A stretch of 64,000 nt of DNA from Beaufortia kweichowensis (GCA_019155185.1 CM032801.1:5385351-5449350), one strand, 5' to 3'. Positions 13,950 to 25,847 are shown, counted from the stretch's first letter. Translations and numbers: made by a program. Notes: generated by a model not told the origin, from the letters alone.

Positions 13950-14783
13950 GGGAGGGTAGGCATATATATATAAACAGCCATAAATAGACATTATGGGGAA
14001 GTTTTATCGCATATCTTTATTGTTTTCACAATAGGTACTTTAAAATAAGGGTATGGAGGTTGGGTATAATTAAGAAAAATTGTTATTAAAGTTGGATATT
14101 AGTTTAAAACAGCTGCGATGTGGACCTGGAGTAATAGTGGCCCCAGCTGGAAGACCGAGGAAACGCAAAAATAAATGAATGGAGAATAGTTATTTCAGCT
14201 TTGTTACAAATTAAAATGACAAACTATTAAAACTAGTTTGAAGTTGGTTAAACTGAGTGCAGAGAGTTCATATACAGTACTGGTTAGAAGAATGTATTCT
14301 TCTTTTGCAAGTGTTAAACATTTTTAAACTGAGGTATGGTTTATAAACCTGTGTAAATTACAATACACAATATAGGTGTATGTTGGTATATAGGTATATA
14401 TATATATAGGCTTTATTATTTGCGAGAATAATGTTGTGTTTTCCATGTTAATATTATTTTAAAAAGAAAAGCAGACAACATAGACAAAAATGTGCTAGTT
14501 TTTAATCCATTTCGTTTTTAGTCATAACATTACACGCTAAAAATACCCCTAACATTCACACAAGAAGGTAAAATGTTGCTTAAAAGAAATGAAAAACAGA
14601 TTTCCTACAACTCCCAGAAGCCCATGGGCGATGATGACATAGACCTGCGACTCTGTCGTTGCTAGGTGACGCGACGCTCCACCTCTCGATCTCCGCTTTA
14701 ACCAGTATCTTCACCGTTTTGTGTATTTACAAATGTTCGTTTATAAGTTTACTTATTTTGTTCTACATTTACATTAGAGGGAT
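13950..14783. promoter_or_regulatory. Intergenic region and 5' flank of map10
   Basis: About 0.8 kb of AT-rich spacer with TA repeats near 13,960 and 14,395-14,408. The last 150 bp before map10 becomes GC-richer and contains an RFX X-box-like palindrome (14,658-14,670). A short reading frame at 14,115-14,177 (+) ends in an AT-hook-like GRPRKRK, but has no gene around it. Confidence 0.5.
14658..14670. promoter_or_regulatory. X-box-like (RFX) motif in map10 promoter
   Basis: GTTGCTAGGTGAC fits an imperfect palindrome GYTRCY-N-RGYRAC, the RFX/X-box half-sites with a 1-nt spacer. It lies about 115 bp upstream of the map10 ATG. RFX factors classically drive ciliary and centrosomal microtubule genes, which would suit a microtubule-associated product. 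Binding is inferred from the motif alone. Confidence 0.4.
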
Positions 14784-17138
14784 ATGTCATGTACGCACGA
14801 AACTCTCTTTTCATTAGAGCTCGTGATCGATTATGTTCGCTTTGATTGTACACGTGGAGATGTTTTGGATCCTGCGGTAGGATTGCGCTTTTTAGACTTC
14901 CCAACACTTCTGATAAAAGGAAATAAAGATCCTTCATCTCATGTTGCTTCACCTCAGAATGAACAGGACACGTATTTTTTCCACAAGGGCAAGTCTTGTC
15001 TTTTTAAAATGAACTTGGATTCTCTTCATAACCATCTGTCAAACACCCCTCTGTATGCCATGGTATTGGATATAAAAGATGAGATACCCAAACTAATCGG
15101 GAGCTCTTTAATTGCTCTTGCTAAAGTAACAGAGAAAATTAAGTTGGATGTTGGCAAACATGGTATAGGCACCCCATGTGCACACGGAGAGAAAATTGTT
15201 ACCCCACTCTGCAATCTGATGGGTAGCAGCATAGGTGCTGTTTCACTAGCGTATAAGATTGTAAGTCTAGGAGCAAATTTAATTCCTCATATCCCTTGCA
15301 ATAGTGTTTATAAAATTGGGATGACTCACGGAAAAGGAAAACAAGACTCTACAACACTTGCAGAATGTGCAGGGGTGCTAAATATTGATAAAGATGAGAC
15401 TGAAATGCATCATGCTCATGTCCTCTCTTCAGTTTGCTCTGATGGACAATCTGCTGATGTAGTGAGAACTGAAGCCAAGCACCCAAGCATTGCTGCTTTT
15501 ACTCAAACCGAACCTCTGAAACAAAAAGTTACATGGTCTGTGTCTTACAGTAATGATGCACAGGAAAATACTACCTTCTGCCCTCCACCGCTGTTTTACA
15601 GCTCCAGTGAGAAGAACCAACCGACAGGGTTTGCTGAGAAATGCAGAATGTTAAACGTGGATTTGGAGAGTCTTAATATAGCAGACCCTGAGGATGAAAA
15701 CAATGAAGAATCAGCTGACATGCATGATGTTCCAGAGATAACAGCAACAAAGCAACAGCGGAGCACATTAGCCTCCAGTCCAAGAATGGCTGAGCCAGCT
15801 CCACCTGGAGATGTTATTAGACAGCTGCCCCTGCTGAATGCTTTACTCATTGAACTATCACAGCTTAACAGCCATACACAATATCAGCAGCCTGTATCTG
15901 TACATCCAAACCTGACCTGGTTGTACACATCCGCACCAGAACTCCATCCAGCATCAACTCCAGTAGCACAACCCAAACGTGAATATCAAAAAACCTCGCA
16001 ACATGTGAGTCCTAAACGTAGCCGTAGTGAGTCCAGGATGAAGGGTTGTATTATACCAGCCATGTCTCCTTTAGGAAAAAAGGGAAGTAGTGTGAAGAAA
16101 TGCCAAGAAAAGTTGCAGCCTAAAAGAAAACTTAAATATGGATTGACCAACACATTTCGTCTCAGACTCCAGCACGCTAAAACAGTCGTGACAGAACGCC
16201 ACGAATGCATCGAATACCAGGACGTCCAACAAGTCAAGCCACAAAAACAAACACCACCTAAACATAAACATGCTGGTAAGAAAGGTGTTAACCTAAATGA
16301 AACTATTGAGACATTAGTTAGCAGTTTTGACATGGACACAACACCAATTGAAACTACATTGTCTAAATCCCAAACGAGGCCAAGTACAAATGGAGGTTAT
16401 AGAAAAAAAGTTTTAGTTTCTGAACCAGACACAAAGATTCAAGTCCATATTCCAAGCGTTCTCAGTCATTATTCAGACCGTAGTGATCATCGTTCAGTCT
16501 CATCTAGACAAAGCATCCACCACAGCAGAGCAAGCAGCCCTCCTTATAGAAAAAGCTCCTTGGAACAAGAGTACCAGGATGATTTCACAAGCTTAGACGC
16601 CACAGACGGCTTCACACCAGAGCCACTGAGCAGTCCGGAGCCATACAGACATCAGAGAAACAATGGTTCAAGTGAGCATTCAAACTCAGATGGTGGATCT
16701 AACAAAAGTAAAGTTTTACCTGTACCTGTCAAAGCAGATAACTCTCCACATCGTTCCCTCAAAAGCACACATGTGATCCGACCACGACCCCAGACTTCTG
16801 CCCTGAGTCTGTCTTCAGATGATGGGTCTCATCGAGCATCTTCTGGTCAGCAGAGACCTGCATCTCAAAGCAGTGGACGAAAAACTCCATCTGTCAGGAG
16901 AACATTTGGGAAGTCTGAGAGTTTTGACACTGACCCTGCTGATGAGGTCATGACGCTTAGTCGGGTTTCTGTGGACTCAGTTGTACTCACTAATAACTCT
17001 TTGCTGAAGTCATTCTCATCTTTAGACCAGGTGGATGCTGCAGATGAACGAGATGAACTGGGCTCTCTGGGGATGGACAATAATTACCAGCATGTTTCAC
17101 AACTGGTGATTAACAAGCTTCCAGGATATACATTATAG
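14784..17138 (+). CDS. map10: Microtubule-associated protein 10
   Basis: A single uninterrupted ORF of 784 aa. Mammalian MAP10 is also essentially single-exon and about 900 aa, so this copy is full-length but somewhat short. The N-terminus (MSCTHETLFSLELVIDYV) begins the conserved MAP10 N-terminal domain (about residues 5-170). The family's HPHLAW-type block appears as LPLLNALLIELSQL (about residue 347) and HPNLTWLY (about residue 373). A Ser/Lys/Arg-rich basic region (about 400-740) fits microtubule binding. The end has the characteristic NNYQHVSQLVINKLPGYTL. MAP10 stabilises microtubules and acts at the spindle and midbody in cytokinesis. I chose the ATG at 14,784 because homology starts immediately after it. 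A poly(A) signal follows at 17,416. Next to ntpcr, as in human 1q42. Confidence 0.95.
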   Translation: MSCTHETLFSLELVIDYVRFDCTRGDVLDPAVGLRFLDFPTLLIKGNKDPSSHVASPQNEQDTYFFHKGKSCLFKMNLDSLHNHLSNTPLYAMVLDIKDEIPKLIGSSLIALAKVTEKIKLDVGKHGIGTPCAHGEKIVTPLCNLMGSSIGAVSLAYKIVSLGANLIPHIPCNSVYKIGMTHGKGKQDSTTLAECAGVLNIDKDETEMHHAHVLSSVCSDGQSADVVRTEAKHPSIAAFTQTEPLKQKVTWSVSYSNDAQENTTFCPPPLFYSSSEKNQPTGFAEKCRMLNVDLESLNIADPEDENNEESADMHDVPEITATKQQRSTLASSPRMAEPAPPGDVIRQLPLLNALLIELSQLNSHTQYQQPVSVHPNLTWLYTSAPELHPASTPVAQPKREYQKTSQHVSPKRSRSESRMKGCIIPAMSPLGKKGSSVKKCQEKLQPKRKLKYGLTNTFRLRLQHAKTVVTERHECIEYQDVQQVKPQKQTPPKHKHAGKKGVNLNETIETLVSSFDMDTTPIETTLSKSQTRPSTNGGYRKKVLVSEPDTKIQVHIPSVLSHYSDRSDHRSVSSRQSIHHSRASSPPYRKSSLEQEYQDDFTSLDATDGFTPEPLSSPEPYRHQRNNGSSEHSNSDGGSNKSKVLPVPVKADNSPHRSLKSTHVIRPRPQTSALSLSSDDGSHRASSGQQRPASQSSGRKTPSVRRTFGKSESFDTDPADEVMTLSRVSVDSVVLTNNSLLKSFSSLDQVDAADERDELGSLGMDNNYQHVSQLVINKLPGYTL

Positions 17139-17415
17139 GTAAATGATGTTCATCTCAATAGTTTTAGGCCATGACAAAAATGCTGTAGAATCTGACATAA
17201 ACCTAAAATGTATCTGTGCTATTTGTTCTGTCTTAAGATCAGTAATGTGACTTTCTAAGCTCCATTTTTAAAAGCTACTTAAATATCCTAATTTAACTTT
17301 GGCCTACTCTTGGCTTAATCTAAGCCTGTCTGCTTTAATGATTTACAATCACAGGAAAACCAGCAAATATATTGATCTTAATATAAGATGGAATGTTTAT
17401 GTTATGTACAATTGA

Positions 17416-17421
17416 AATAAA
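17416..17421 (+). terminator. Poly(A) signal of map10
   Basis: AATAAA about 280 bp after the map10 stop codon, followed by T/GT-rich sequence. Confidence 0.6.
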
Positions 17422-17439
17422 ATGTGTTAATTTGTTGTT

Positions 17440-18130
17440 GCACAGAACAATTACTGGCTAGCATTAATTCTAATGTTTTCTTCTTTTGTTCTTGACTTTT
17501 GTACTTACAGAACGTAAGATAGAAAAGGAATCAATGTTATACATAATTTAGTATGAACATGTGCTTTTCTGCTACTGTGTAACAGCTTACTGTTCTGTCC
17601 AGTCTGAATATTTTTTTTATTTTTAATCATTGATAGAGGTGACTGTTCTACCTTCAAATGTAAATTAAACTCTTTTCCTGTTTTTAAAATGATTGTAAGA
17701 ATATGTAGATCATCAGAAACAATAACAACAATCAGATAATCAAAATTAACAATGAACACACAACATTAATATAGTATTAACCACTAAAATCATTACGTAA
17801 CATTACGGCTTAACAGCACATTAATTATTTCAGCATTCATTTCAGCATATTTCAAACTTATTTTTGAAAATATTTTTTCTACTCCACATATATTTATAAT
17901 TTTCATTTAATAGTCAATTAGCACGTATGTGTTCCTTGTGGGCAAAAATAACTTTAGTTTAATTTTAATTTAGGTTTAAAAGTGCACAAGACCGCGTTCT
18001 CTTGTTTATTTATATTGAGCACGCAGGTCACGCCCTCTGCGTTGCGTCATCATCACGCTGCCGGAAGCAATATTCACGCAGTGCGTCTGCCTTGTATCCT
18101 GATGTACAGCAACAAGAATCATCTGTAATA
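17440..18130. promoter_or_regulatory. map10-ntpcr spacer with ntpcr promoter
   Basis: The first 500 bp is AT-rich and shows nothing recognisable. From about 17,990 it becomes GC-richer, with a CRE/ATF-like GCGTCATCATCACG near 18,044 and an ETS site CCGGAAG at 18,061-18,067, just upstream of the ntpcr ATG at 18,131. No TATA box is evident. Confidence 0.5.
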
Positions 18131-20094
18131 ATGAAGCACGTGTTCTTGACAGGCCCTCCTGGTAAATCAACACACAGATACTGTTTGTCATGTACACATT
18201 AGTGTTTAACGTTACGGTGTTTAACGTTACGGTTTGCATGGAAAGTGTTTAGACGCTTTTAATGTTGTTTTACATGATTTCTTATATTAAACAAACACAA
18301 ATCTAAAAGTAAATTACCACGTGAAGTTACGCGTCAACCATTACAAATCAGCATTGTGATGGTATCAGATAATAATAGTGAATTAACACTGAAATACATA
18401 TTAATATGGTGTCTGTCTGTACTTCAGAGAGTAAAGTCTTAAGACTTTTAAATACTGAAATATTGTTTTTTGGGTATTAAATATGTTCAGTATGAATTAA
18501 AAGTGGAAATGGACTATAAATCTGAGCATCTGAGTTCTATATACATGTCTAGTATAGTTATATATTCTCTATGTTTAGGACAATTGACACAAAAATGCCC
18601 CAATTTATCATGTTTCCATATTGTATTGTGTTTGAGATGAGTTTTAGCGTGACTTGTGCAATTAGTTTACGTTATAAACATTAAACATGGTTTTACTTCA
18701 GTAACCATCCTTAAACTATTTTAATAAAAAATAAAATGTATGGTAATGCAAACAGTAGCTAATTAATCTGTCAAAAAACACAGTTGCTACACTTTTGATA
18801 GGTTCTTTAGATGAAGTGTTTTGTGTATCAGGTGTTGGTAAGACCACTCTGGTGAAGAAAGTGTGTGAAGCCTTGGTCTCCTCTGGGGTCACTGTCAATG
18901 GCTTTTACACAGAGGAGGTGCGAGAGAGAGGGAGGAGAGTGGGCTTTGATGTGGTCACGGTCACAGGTGATAGAGGACGTCTGTCCAGGGTCAGGTATCA
19001 TCGCTGTTTGCCTCTCCATGAATCAGTCATTGCTCATGTGCACATGCTCCTCCTGTCATCTATGATTTCTCTTTTTCTTTGATCGTAGCTCTGAACCGAC
19101 TGCAGGAAGACGAGAGTACCGAGTCGGCCAGTACGCTGTGGATCTTCAGTCGTTTGAAAGTGTCGCTCTCCCCCTTTTCAGAGATGTATGACAATAGAAT
19201 GAGCAATATTTTTGGTAGCAGATGCTGCTGTATGAAGCAGTTTATGGTACAGCTCATGGTAAAGGTCATGAGCGTTTCCTATAAATGACAGGGAACAGAT
19301 GAATCATCACGTTCGTCTCGACTCGAGAGTTTTCTCATCAGGTGTCTTTATCATATGAACAGATTCGAGGGGAAAGCAGAAGGGTGTTTGTCATCGATGA
19401 GATCGGAAAGATGGAGCTGTTCAGCCAAGCGTTTATCCGTGCGGTGAGACAGACTCTGGACACCTCCAGCTGTTCTATCCTGGGCACAATCACAGTTCCC
19501 AAAGGAAAACCTCTCACGCTGGTGGAGGAAGTCCGCAGCAGACAAGATGTCAAGATCTTCTTGGTAATAATATGACAGAGTTCATATAACATACTTTTTA
19601 TATGTTTCACACCTCTCAGTCCCAAATTAAACTCACAGGTTCTGCATAAGGATTCTGCCTAGTAGTTTATAGCTTTACTTTTTTTATCATAAATGCAGTG
19701 CTTTTGATTTTCCAAAGAGAAACATGACACATACTGGGTTACACAGAAAGAGGAAGCCGTACACATGGCTACATTTGGCCTTCGGTCCATGACTCACCCC
19801 GTATGTCTAGACCAGCATGTGATGAATTCAGACGTCTGCTTCAAGGCGTGATTGTAAGATTATACACAACAGCAGTGGGTTCTGGATCAGTCCGTGTGAA
19901 GCTCTCAAGCAGATATGCATCTTGATAAATCAGATTTCAAATCGCCTTGATAAATCTCCACCTTCAAAACAAAAATTCTGCAGAACTAAGAATTAAGATG
20001 TCCATGTTTTTATCCACAGGTCACAAAGGAAAACAGAGACACGCTGTTTGATGACATCCATTCTGCTGTTCAGGAGTGCCTCAAACAAGACTAA
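18131..20094 (+). CDS. ntpcr: Nucleoside-triphosphatase, cancer-related (THEP1 family)
   Basis: Five coding exons: 18,131-18,161, 18,832-18,994, 19,089-19,185, 19,342-19,563 and 20,020-20,094. All have GT-AG borders and matching phases, giving 195 aa (human NTPCR is 190 aa). It hydrolyses NTPs to NDPs and belongs to the P-loop THEP1 family. The Walker A loop GPPGVGKTT (residues 8-16) is split by intron 1, with the first exon ending at GPPG. GFYTEEVRERGRRVGFDVVT follows. Walker B/switch is FVIDEIGKMELFSQ in exon 4, and then ILGTITVPKGKP. The last exon encodes VTKENRDTLFDDI and the stop. Same order and strand next to map10 as in human. A poly(A) signal is at 20,455-20,460. No break is seen. Confidence 0.95.
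18204..18238. repeat. Tandem 16-bp duplication in ntpcr intron 1
   Basis: GTGTTTAACGTTACG occurs twice in immediate succession, 70 bp after the ntpcr exon 1 donor. It is a simple local duplication with no evident function. Confidence 0.7.
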
Positions 20095-20454
20095 ACATAC
20101 AACATCAACTAAAAAGAACTGTTAATATATATTTTATTTTTTATAATATTTTCTCCAGGACCTCTGTTTATTCCTTCAGAATCACACAGACAAAATTAAT
20201 TCATGTGAAGAAGTGTTTCTTTGTCCTCTGATCAATGAGCGAGATGTTTGGAGAAAAGAGCATGAGAACCATAAAGAAGTTTGGAGTTGTCTGTGGTTGT
20301 ATAAAGATATCCTGAAGGAATGATTAAGATTAAAAGGGGTGAAACCCCATAAACGTTTGTCAGCACTTGAATGTTTACACCCGTCTTTAGTTGGACGAAT
20401 TGTTCGGGGGTTTGTCAGCCATTTCCTGTGTGTACAGTTCCTATTGGACAGGAA

Positions 20455-20460
20455 AATAAA
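20455..20460 (+). terminator. Poly(A) signal of ntpcr
   Basis: AATAAA about 360 bp after the ntpcr stop, followed by TTTGTGTTTG, a GT-rich downstream element. Confidence 0.65.
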
Positions 20461-20925
20461 TTTGTGTTTGAAAGGACAATACTGACAGGCCTCCAGATGT
20501 TTTATTTATCATCAGTGTAAATGTGGAAGCATGAGCTAAATTTGGTAAAGAAATAAGATTTAATTAAAGTCTTTTTGTCACATGTCCCATTATACAATTA
20601 AAGACATTAACACACAATGAACAGTGTTTAACTATCCAAACTAAAAATACAAGTTATCCATCATTATTCCAGATGACAGCTGTGTTTACACAAGACTTCA
20701 TCATCTTCCACATGTTCTGTGTAACGTTTCGTCCTGTTTCATGCTTATTTGTCAATATATTAAAACATAATTGAATGCAGTTTTATCTGATGTGTTCATA
20801 CAAGTAATTGATTTTTCAGTCATTGGTTGTTTTGAGTTGTTGTGTTGTATTTCTGAGCAACATGATCTATATGTTAAGAGAATTGAGTCATTGAGTTTTT
20901 TTCACATTTTTCTGAAATGCAGTGA

Positions 20926-21085
20926 TGTCACTGAAGGGTCAGCTGACAAACAGCTCCATCCAAACGCAAAGGAAGGAGAATGTAGTGCTGCCAGGCGTAA
21001 TGTGCGTCACAAAGCACATCGTGCCAAATCTGTTATGGATGGACAATCTGTGGAAGCTTTAAATCAAGACTTTTTGTCTTTATAA
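20926..21085 (+). other. Candidate alternative terminal exon downstream of ntpcr
   Basis: A very good acceptor (TTTTTCTGAAATGCAG) precedes an open frame of about 50 codons. It has a basic, hydrophilic composition (ARRNVRHKAHRAK) and ends in TAA at 21,085. The required incoming phase matches the end of ntpcr exon 2 but not exons 3 or 4. I do not recognise the peptide. It may be an alternative 3' exon or chance. Confidence 0.2.
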
Positions 21086-21154
21086 AACATTAGTATTTAA
21101 TGCTTTGTTCATTTCTATTGTTGTTTGTTAAAGCAAACATAACAAATACTATTG

Positions 21155-21285
21155 TTAACCTGTTAACTGTCACCGTCCTACAGGTGTAACACTTATTTTA
21201 CTGTTCACTTTAATATTTCATGGTTGAATTCTAATCTAATCATGACAAACTATATATTGATGGAAAGCTATAAGACTCAAGAATT
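21155..21285 (+). repeat. Dispersed repeat, copy A
   Basis: Starts TTAACCTGTTAACTGTCACC and includes AACTATATATTGATGGAAAG. A diverged second copy in the same orientation lies at 39,344. It is probably a non-autonomous transposon relic of unassigned family. Confidence 0.65.
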
Positions 21286-21442
21286 CATTTTTGGTTTCCA
21301 TGTGTCTGTAGTCCTATTGTATGTGAGTTTGTTCCAGGTCATTTGAAGGTGAAGAGCTGGACAGATTGTGAAGGGGATTGTGGGTAGAGTTGTGCCTGTC
21401 AGGGGATTGTTATAGGTCACCCTGCTGCTGTTCTCTTAAAGG

Positions 21443-21592
21443 TTCTGCCAGCGACCTGCAGCGCCAACACAGATGGATTACATAATAATGTTGACTGAGG
21501 CCGAGCCAACTCCCGTCCCACCAACTGTAACGGGCATCTCTGTCGAGCAGACCTGCCAAACACTCACAGAGATTACATCATTGCTTAAAGGT
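21443..21592 (+). other. Candidate small coding exon, unrecognised
   Basis: A pyrimidine-rich acceptor (CTGTTCTCTTAAAG) is followed by an ATG at 21,473 opening 40 codons (beginning MDYIIMLTEAEPTPVPP), then a donor-like AAAG|GTGTAT. Pro/Thr-rich composition looks mildly protein-like. No plus-strand continuation is evident before the end of the minus-strand spectrin gene at 27.0 kb. I do not recognise it. Confidence 0.2.
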
Positions 21593-24500
21593 GTATATAG
21601 ATGTGTTTGTCCTCCAAAACTGTACATCTCTTATAACTGCCCAACTGATGAAAGTTATTTCCCTTTGGAAATCTTTCAATTCTATTTGGCCATTATCAAT
21701 AGAATAAAGTGTGCATTAAGGAAATTAAATTTAATGTGTTAAATGAAAGGATGTGTTGGTTTTTTAGACTGTGTATAAAACTTCAATCTGTAACTTTTGC
21801 CTCTATATTGTCACCTCTGTTAAAAACAGGAAGGTTCAGGTTATTTTTTGTGTTTATTTTCAACTGATTTGGGGTATTGCTTGGAGTTTTAAAAGAAATC
21901 AATATGATCAGTAATAGGGATTCTTACTTTAGTGCCACTAAATATTACTTGTATTACTAGTTCTGCATAAACTTTGATTTGTCTTTCCTTTGTTAAACTA
22001 ACAGTATTTAACACCCCCAAAACTGTTTTCAATGGCATAATCCTTGAAGATTAGTTTAGTCCTACAGAATGAACAGAGGCGATTTCCATGAATCTAAAAT
22101 AGCCCAAATCCACAATATAACCATCATCTACCCACAAAAGCTCTTACATTCAGCCCCAGCACACACATAAACCCATTCTTATCAAACCAGCAGCACAGAT
22201 CTGTACTAAAGAAGCAGATCTGGATGGCTTGAAACAGTTTTGATGTCCAACTCACACACAAATGTTTAACCCCTCCCAACAAACATGTGAATAAAGCCCA
22301 GGGGGGCTTATACAGTCTGAGCCATATGGAGAAGGAGAGGAAAATCTTTTGTGCAGCGTCCATTCAGTATCATATACTGAACAACAAGCTTCTCAGCACA
22401 TGGAGATGAATCACAGCTGACAGGCGCATAAGCCACGAGAGCTGAACACTGGACACAGAGGCGTTCAGACAGACTGCATGTATTAGGATTTGATATTTAA
22501 ATTAATACAAATGCATAATTAGAGAAGCTTGGGAAGACAGCAGTAATATTAATATTGAAGATATTTGCTTCTCTAATACATGGTCTCATCTGATGTGAAT
22601 TATTCAGTGGTGCATATATTTCCAAATAGAAAACTAAAAAAAAAATCATATTTTATTAAAATGTAAAACAATTCTGAACATACTTTCTTCAACCTCTTCT
22701 CATCTCATTTTTATTTTGGGTAAAATCAAATCCTGTCCAGAGTCAGAAATTAGAGCTTAAATATTTAAAATGCCACACTAGTCAATTTCTTCTGTTTCTG
22801 TTTTTTTAACATTTGATATATTAAATAAGCTTTTGGCATAGAGAACATGCTGTGGGTAAAATGGCACCATAAAGTTCCATTAAAAAGTGATTTATGGGGT
22901 GGACTTTCCCCTAAATAAAAATGAGAACACTGGCCGACACCAAAATAAAGGTGCTTCATGGTGATGGCACAGAAGAACCATATTTGGTTCGCCAAAAAAC
23001 CACTTACTTTCTTACTTTTTTATAGTCTAAAGAACATTTTGTTGAACATTAAAGTTTCTGTGGATGAAACCATTCAGTTAAAATTGTTCATCTATGGCAT
23101 TGGGAAGCAGAACGTCCCTCTAGAAATACTGCAATGACTCAAACAGAGAATTTATATCATGACATTCTTGAAAACCAGACGTGTAAGGTTTCAGCTTTGA
23201 AGGCACACAGATCAAAGCTGCTGAGGAAGACCACAGTAAAGTGATCACAAATAAAAGCACAGATGAGACTACAAACACACTATATATCAGACACCTGTTC
23301 ATGAGAACAGATCACATGGTAAATGCAGGAAAAAAACGAACAATCTTGGTAACATCCTTGTACAGCTACTTTCTGTGTAGTTAATAAATCCGCTTTTAAA
23401 CATTTTAGACATTCAATGTGAGTACATTATAACTGCATGTCACAAACGCTGCCCAGAAGTTGTTTTTAACCTTGACTAAAATGTCTACTTGGTAATCGCC
23501 CTTGGTTTACAGCATTAAACTCACCTGCAGAGGAGAGAGATGAAGATCGACATTCACCCCAAGGGTGTCATTAATCGGAGGTCATTCCCAACTCTCTCTT
23601 TTCTATTTTACAAACACATCCCGATTGCCCTGGGACAGGATATTGTATCCCAGTCTTGTCATATGAATACTGAGAGAGGTCATGACCCGTGAGGCTGATG
23701 GTCAGAGCTGACAATAACAGGAGTGATCGTCAGAAACGGCCCTCGGGGACACATTTAGAAAGAGAAATTCCCATGGCACGGGGTCAAATCCTTCAGCTCA
23801 CAGTCAGAAAAAAAGAACATTAACATTAAAAAAAGAGTCGTTTAAACAAACCTTGATAATAATTGAGTCTGAAGTAAAATTATAGGCTGACGGTGAAACA
23901 CACAGAGCAGAAATTCTGTTACGCGTCTTCTGAGACATCCACTTCTCAGTCAATGTCTCATCGACTCACTCTTTTATGATTCTTTCACATCACAACTCAC
24001 TCAAATTCATAATGAATCAAGAAAGACTGAACTGTTGCTGAGACTTTCTCAAAGGTCTTTCTCATACAACACTCCATTTGTCTGTGGTCATGACAAATAA
24101 GATCTTCAATCATTTATCCTAAACTGTAATGAGATGAAATGCAAATTTATGCTTCTCAGATGTTAATTTTTTTAAAACAATAATCTCACATCACAAATCT
24201 TCATTCAAACAGATTTTAACAATTTGCCAAGATGCCAAATGCAATAAAAACTTTCCAAGAAGTTCTGCTCTCCACATTCAATACAATTCATTTCTGCCTG
24301 TGGTCTTTATCTGATGGGACCAAGTGTCATGTTGACTTCATGACATTGATAAATGAGCCAAGCACATTTAAAAATGCCATCGACTGTCACGAGTCAGATA
24401 TGTCAATGAAAGTGAACAATTGGTTCTTTCTCTGACGCTCAAGAAGCTTCTCGTGGATTGAATACGGTCACTGGTCAATGGTGGGCCAAACGTGTCACCT

Positions 24501-25624
24501 CCACTGCTCCTGTCACAGAGGTCACGACCTGACCCTGTACCCTGCATTGCCATCAACAGTCCATCACATTACACATCAACTGTAAGGGAAAATCTATGAA
24601 CAGAGGCATATTTTCAATAGTCTCAATATAAACTTATTAACAAAAAAGTGACAGCACCATTAAGCAACCAAGTTTTTTTCAAACAAAATAAAAACATCAG
24701 CAGAACAGAAAATGTGGATATCACATGAAAAAAAGCTGTCTGTCTCTCGAGTCTTGGCACATTTTGAGTACTTAATGAACACTAATCCTACATGGACCAT
24801 GTGGTGTAGGCTATTGTTTACCACACTTTTACCCACCGGCCTCAGCGCTTTGAATTTAGGCTGGTCTGGTTCATTTCGACTGGCGATTGTACTGCAGTCT
24901 TAATATCGCTTCAACATGAAACATACACTAATTATAAATGCAGACTCTTTGAAAGCTTAAAGGGATTGGAGAGGCATCTTGCTTCCAGTCATTAAAGCTT
25001 TTCATATGCAAAAGCACAAGTGCATTATGAACCTCTGAGGATTTGAGCTCAGATCTCCTCCTCTCGGCTTTAATGATTATTGTGAAAGCTTCTTCAAAGT
25101 GTTTATCTCTTCAGCTGCCATATCAGCACTTCTGAAATCCCATCTGAGGGGCTGAGAAAGTGATCTGGAGGTGAGCGTGACCTTTAGATCATTAAAACAG
25201 TCATCAAACCCAAACAAACAGCTCATTTCTTCACCGTGAGAGACGTCGCCATCATTGATTTATACCAGACGTGAGGCCAGAAACCTTCAAGTGAGTCGAC
25301 CTTGGTGGCTGCTGATCACTGACACTCTCATTTGCATATTGCTTAATAAAATAAATGAAAACTCCAACCTGTGATTTGCAACAAGATGGTCACAAAATGG
25401 TTACTGCAATTATGAAATCCTATAAAATAATGTATTACACTGTGTGTAAAAAACAGACAAACATGTCATGTTGCCAATCTCAAACCATTGTTTCCTGTGT
25501 ATGATACAATTGATCCGGACAGTACAAAAAGCAATAAAAAAAATGATGCAAAAAGTTCTGTGAAATACACGACACACTGCATTAGTATAAATACTCTAGT
25601 GTGTCAAAATGTCAATCATATATG

Positions 25625-25813
25625 AGGCATTCCAGACATCTTGGATTTAGGATGTTTCCCACCTCAACCCGGAAATAATATCTGGAATGGCACCATTTTA
25701 ATGTTACTAAATATTTTAAATGTTACTAAATGTTTGGAACGCTACTAAATCTGGACGTTATTTCCCAGGTTGAGGTGAGAAATATCCCAAATCCGAGTTG
25801 TCTGGAAAGCAGC
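25625..25813. mobile_element. Foldback (inverted-repeat) MITE-like element
   Basis: Two arms of about 60 bp are imperfect reverse complements. The left arm is at 25,625-25,684 (GGCATTCCAGACATCTTGGA and onward). The right arm is at 25,751-25,813 (ending CCGAGTTGTCTGGAAAGCAG). The 65-bp centre has a threefold TGTTACTAAAT-type direct repeat. There is no coding capacity. Confidence 0.75.
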
Positions 25814-25847
25814 AATAGTTTTAAGAAGTCTGGAATTTTTAGAGGAA

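Noticed and set aside
15026..17080. Minus-strand frames of up to 117 codons opposite map10
   Set aside because: Antisense shadows of an intact conserved ORF, with no homology or regulatory signals of their own.
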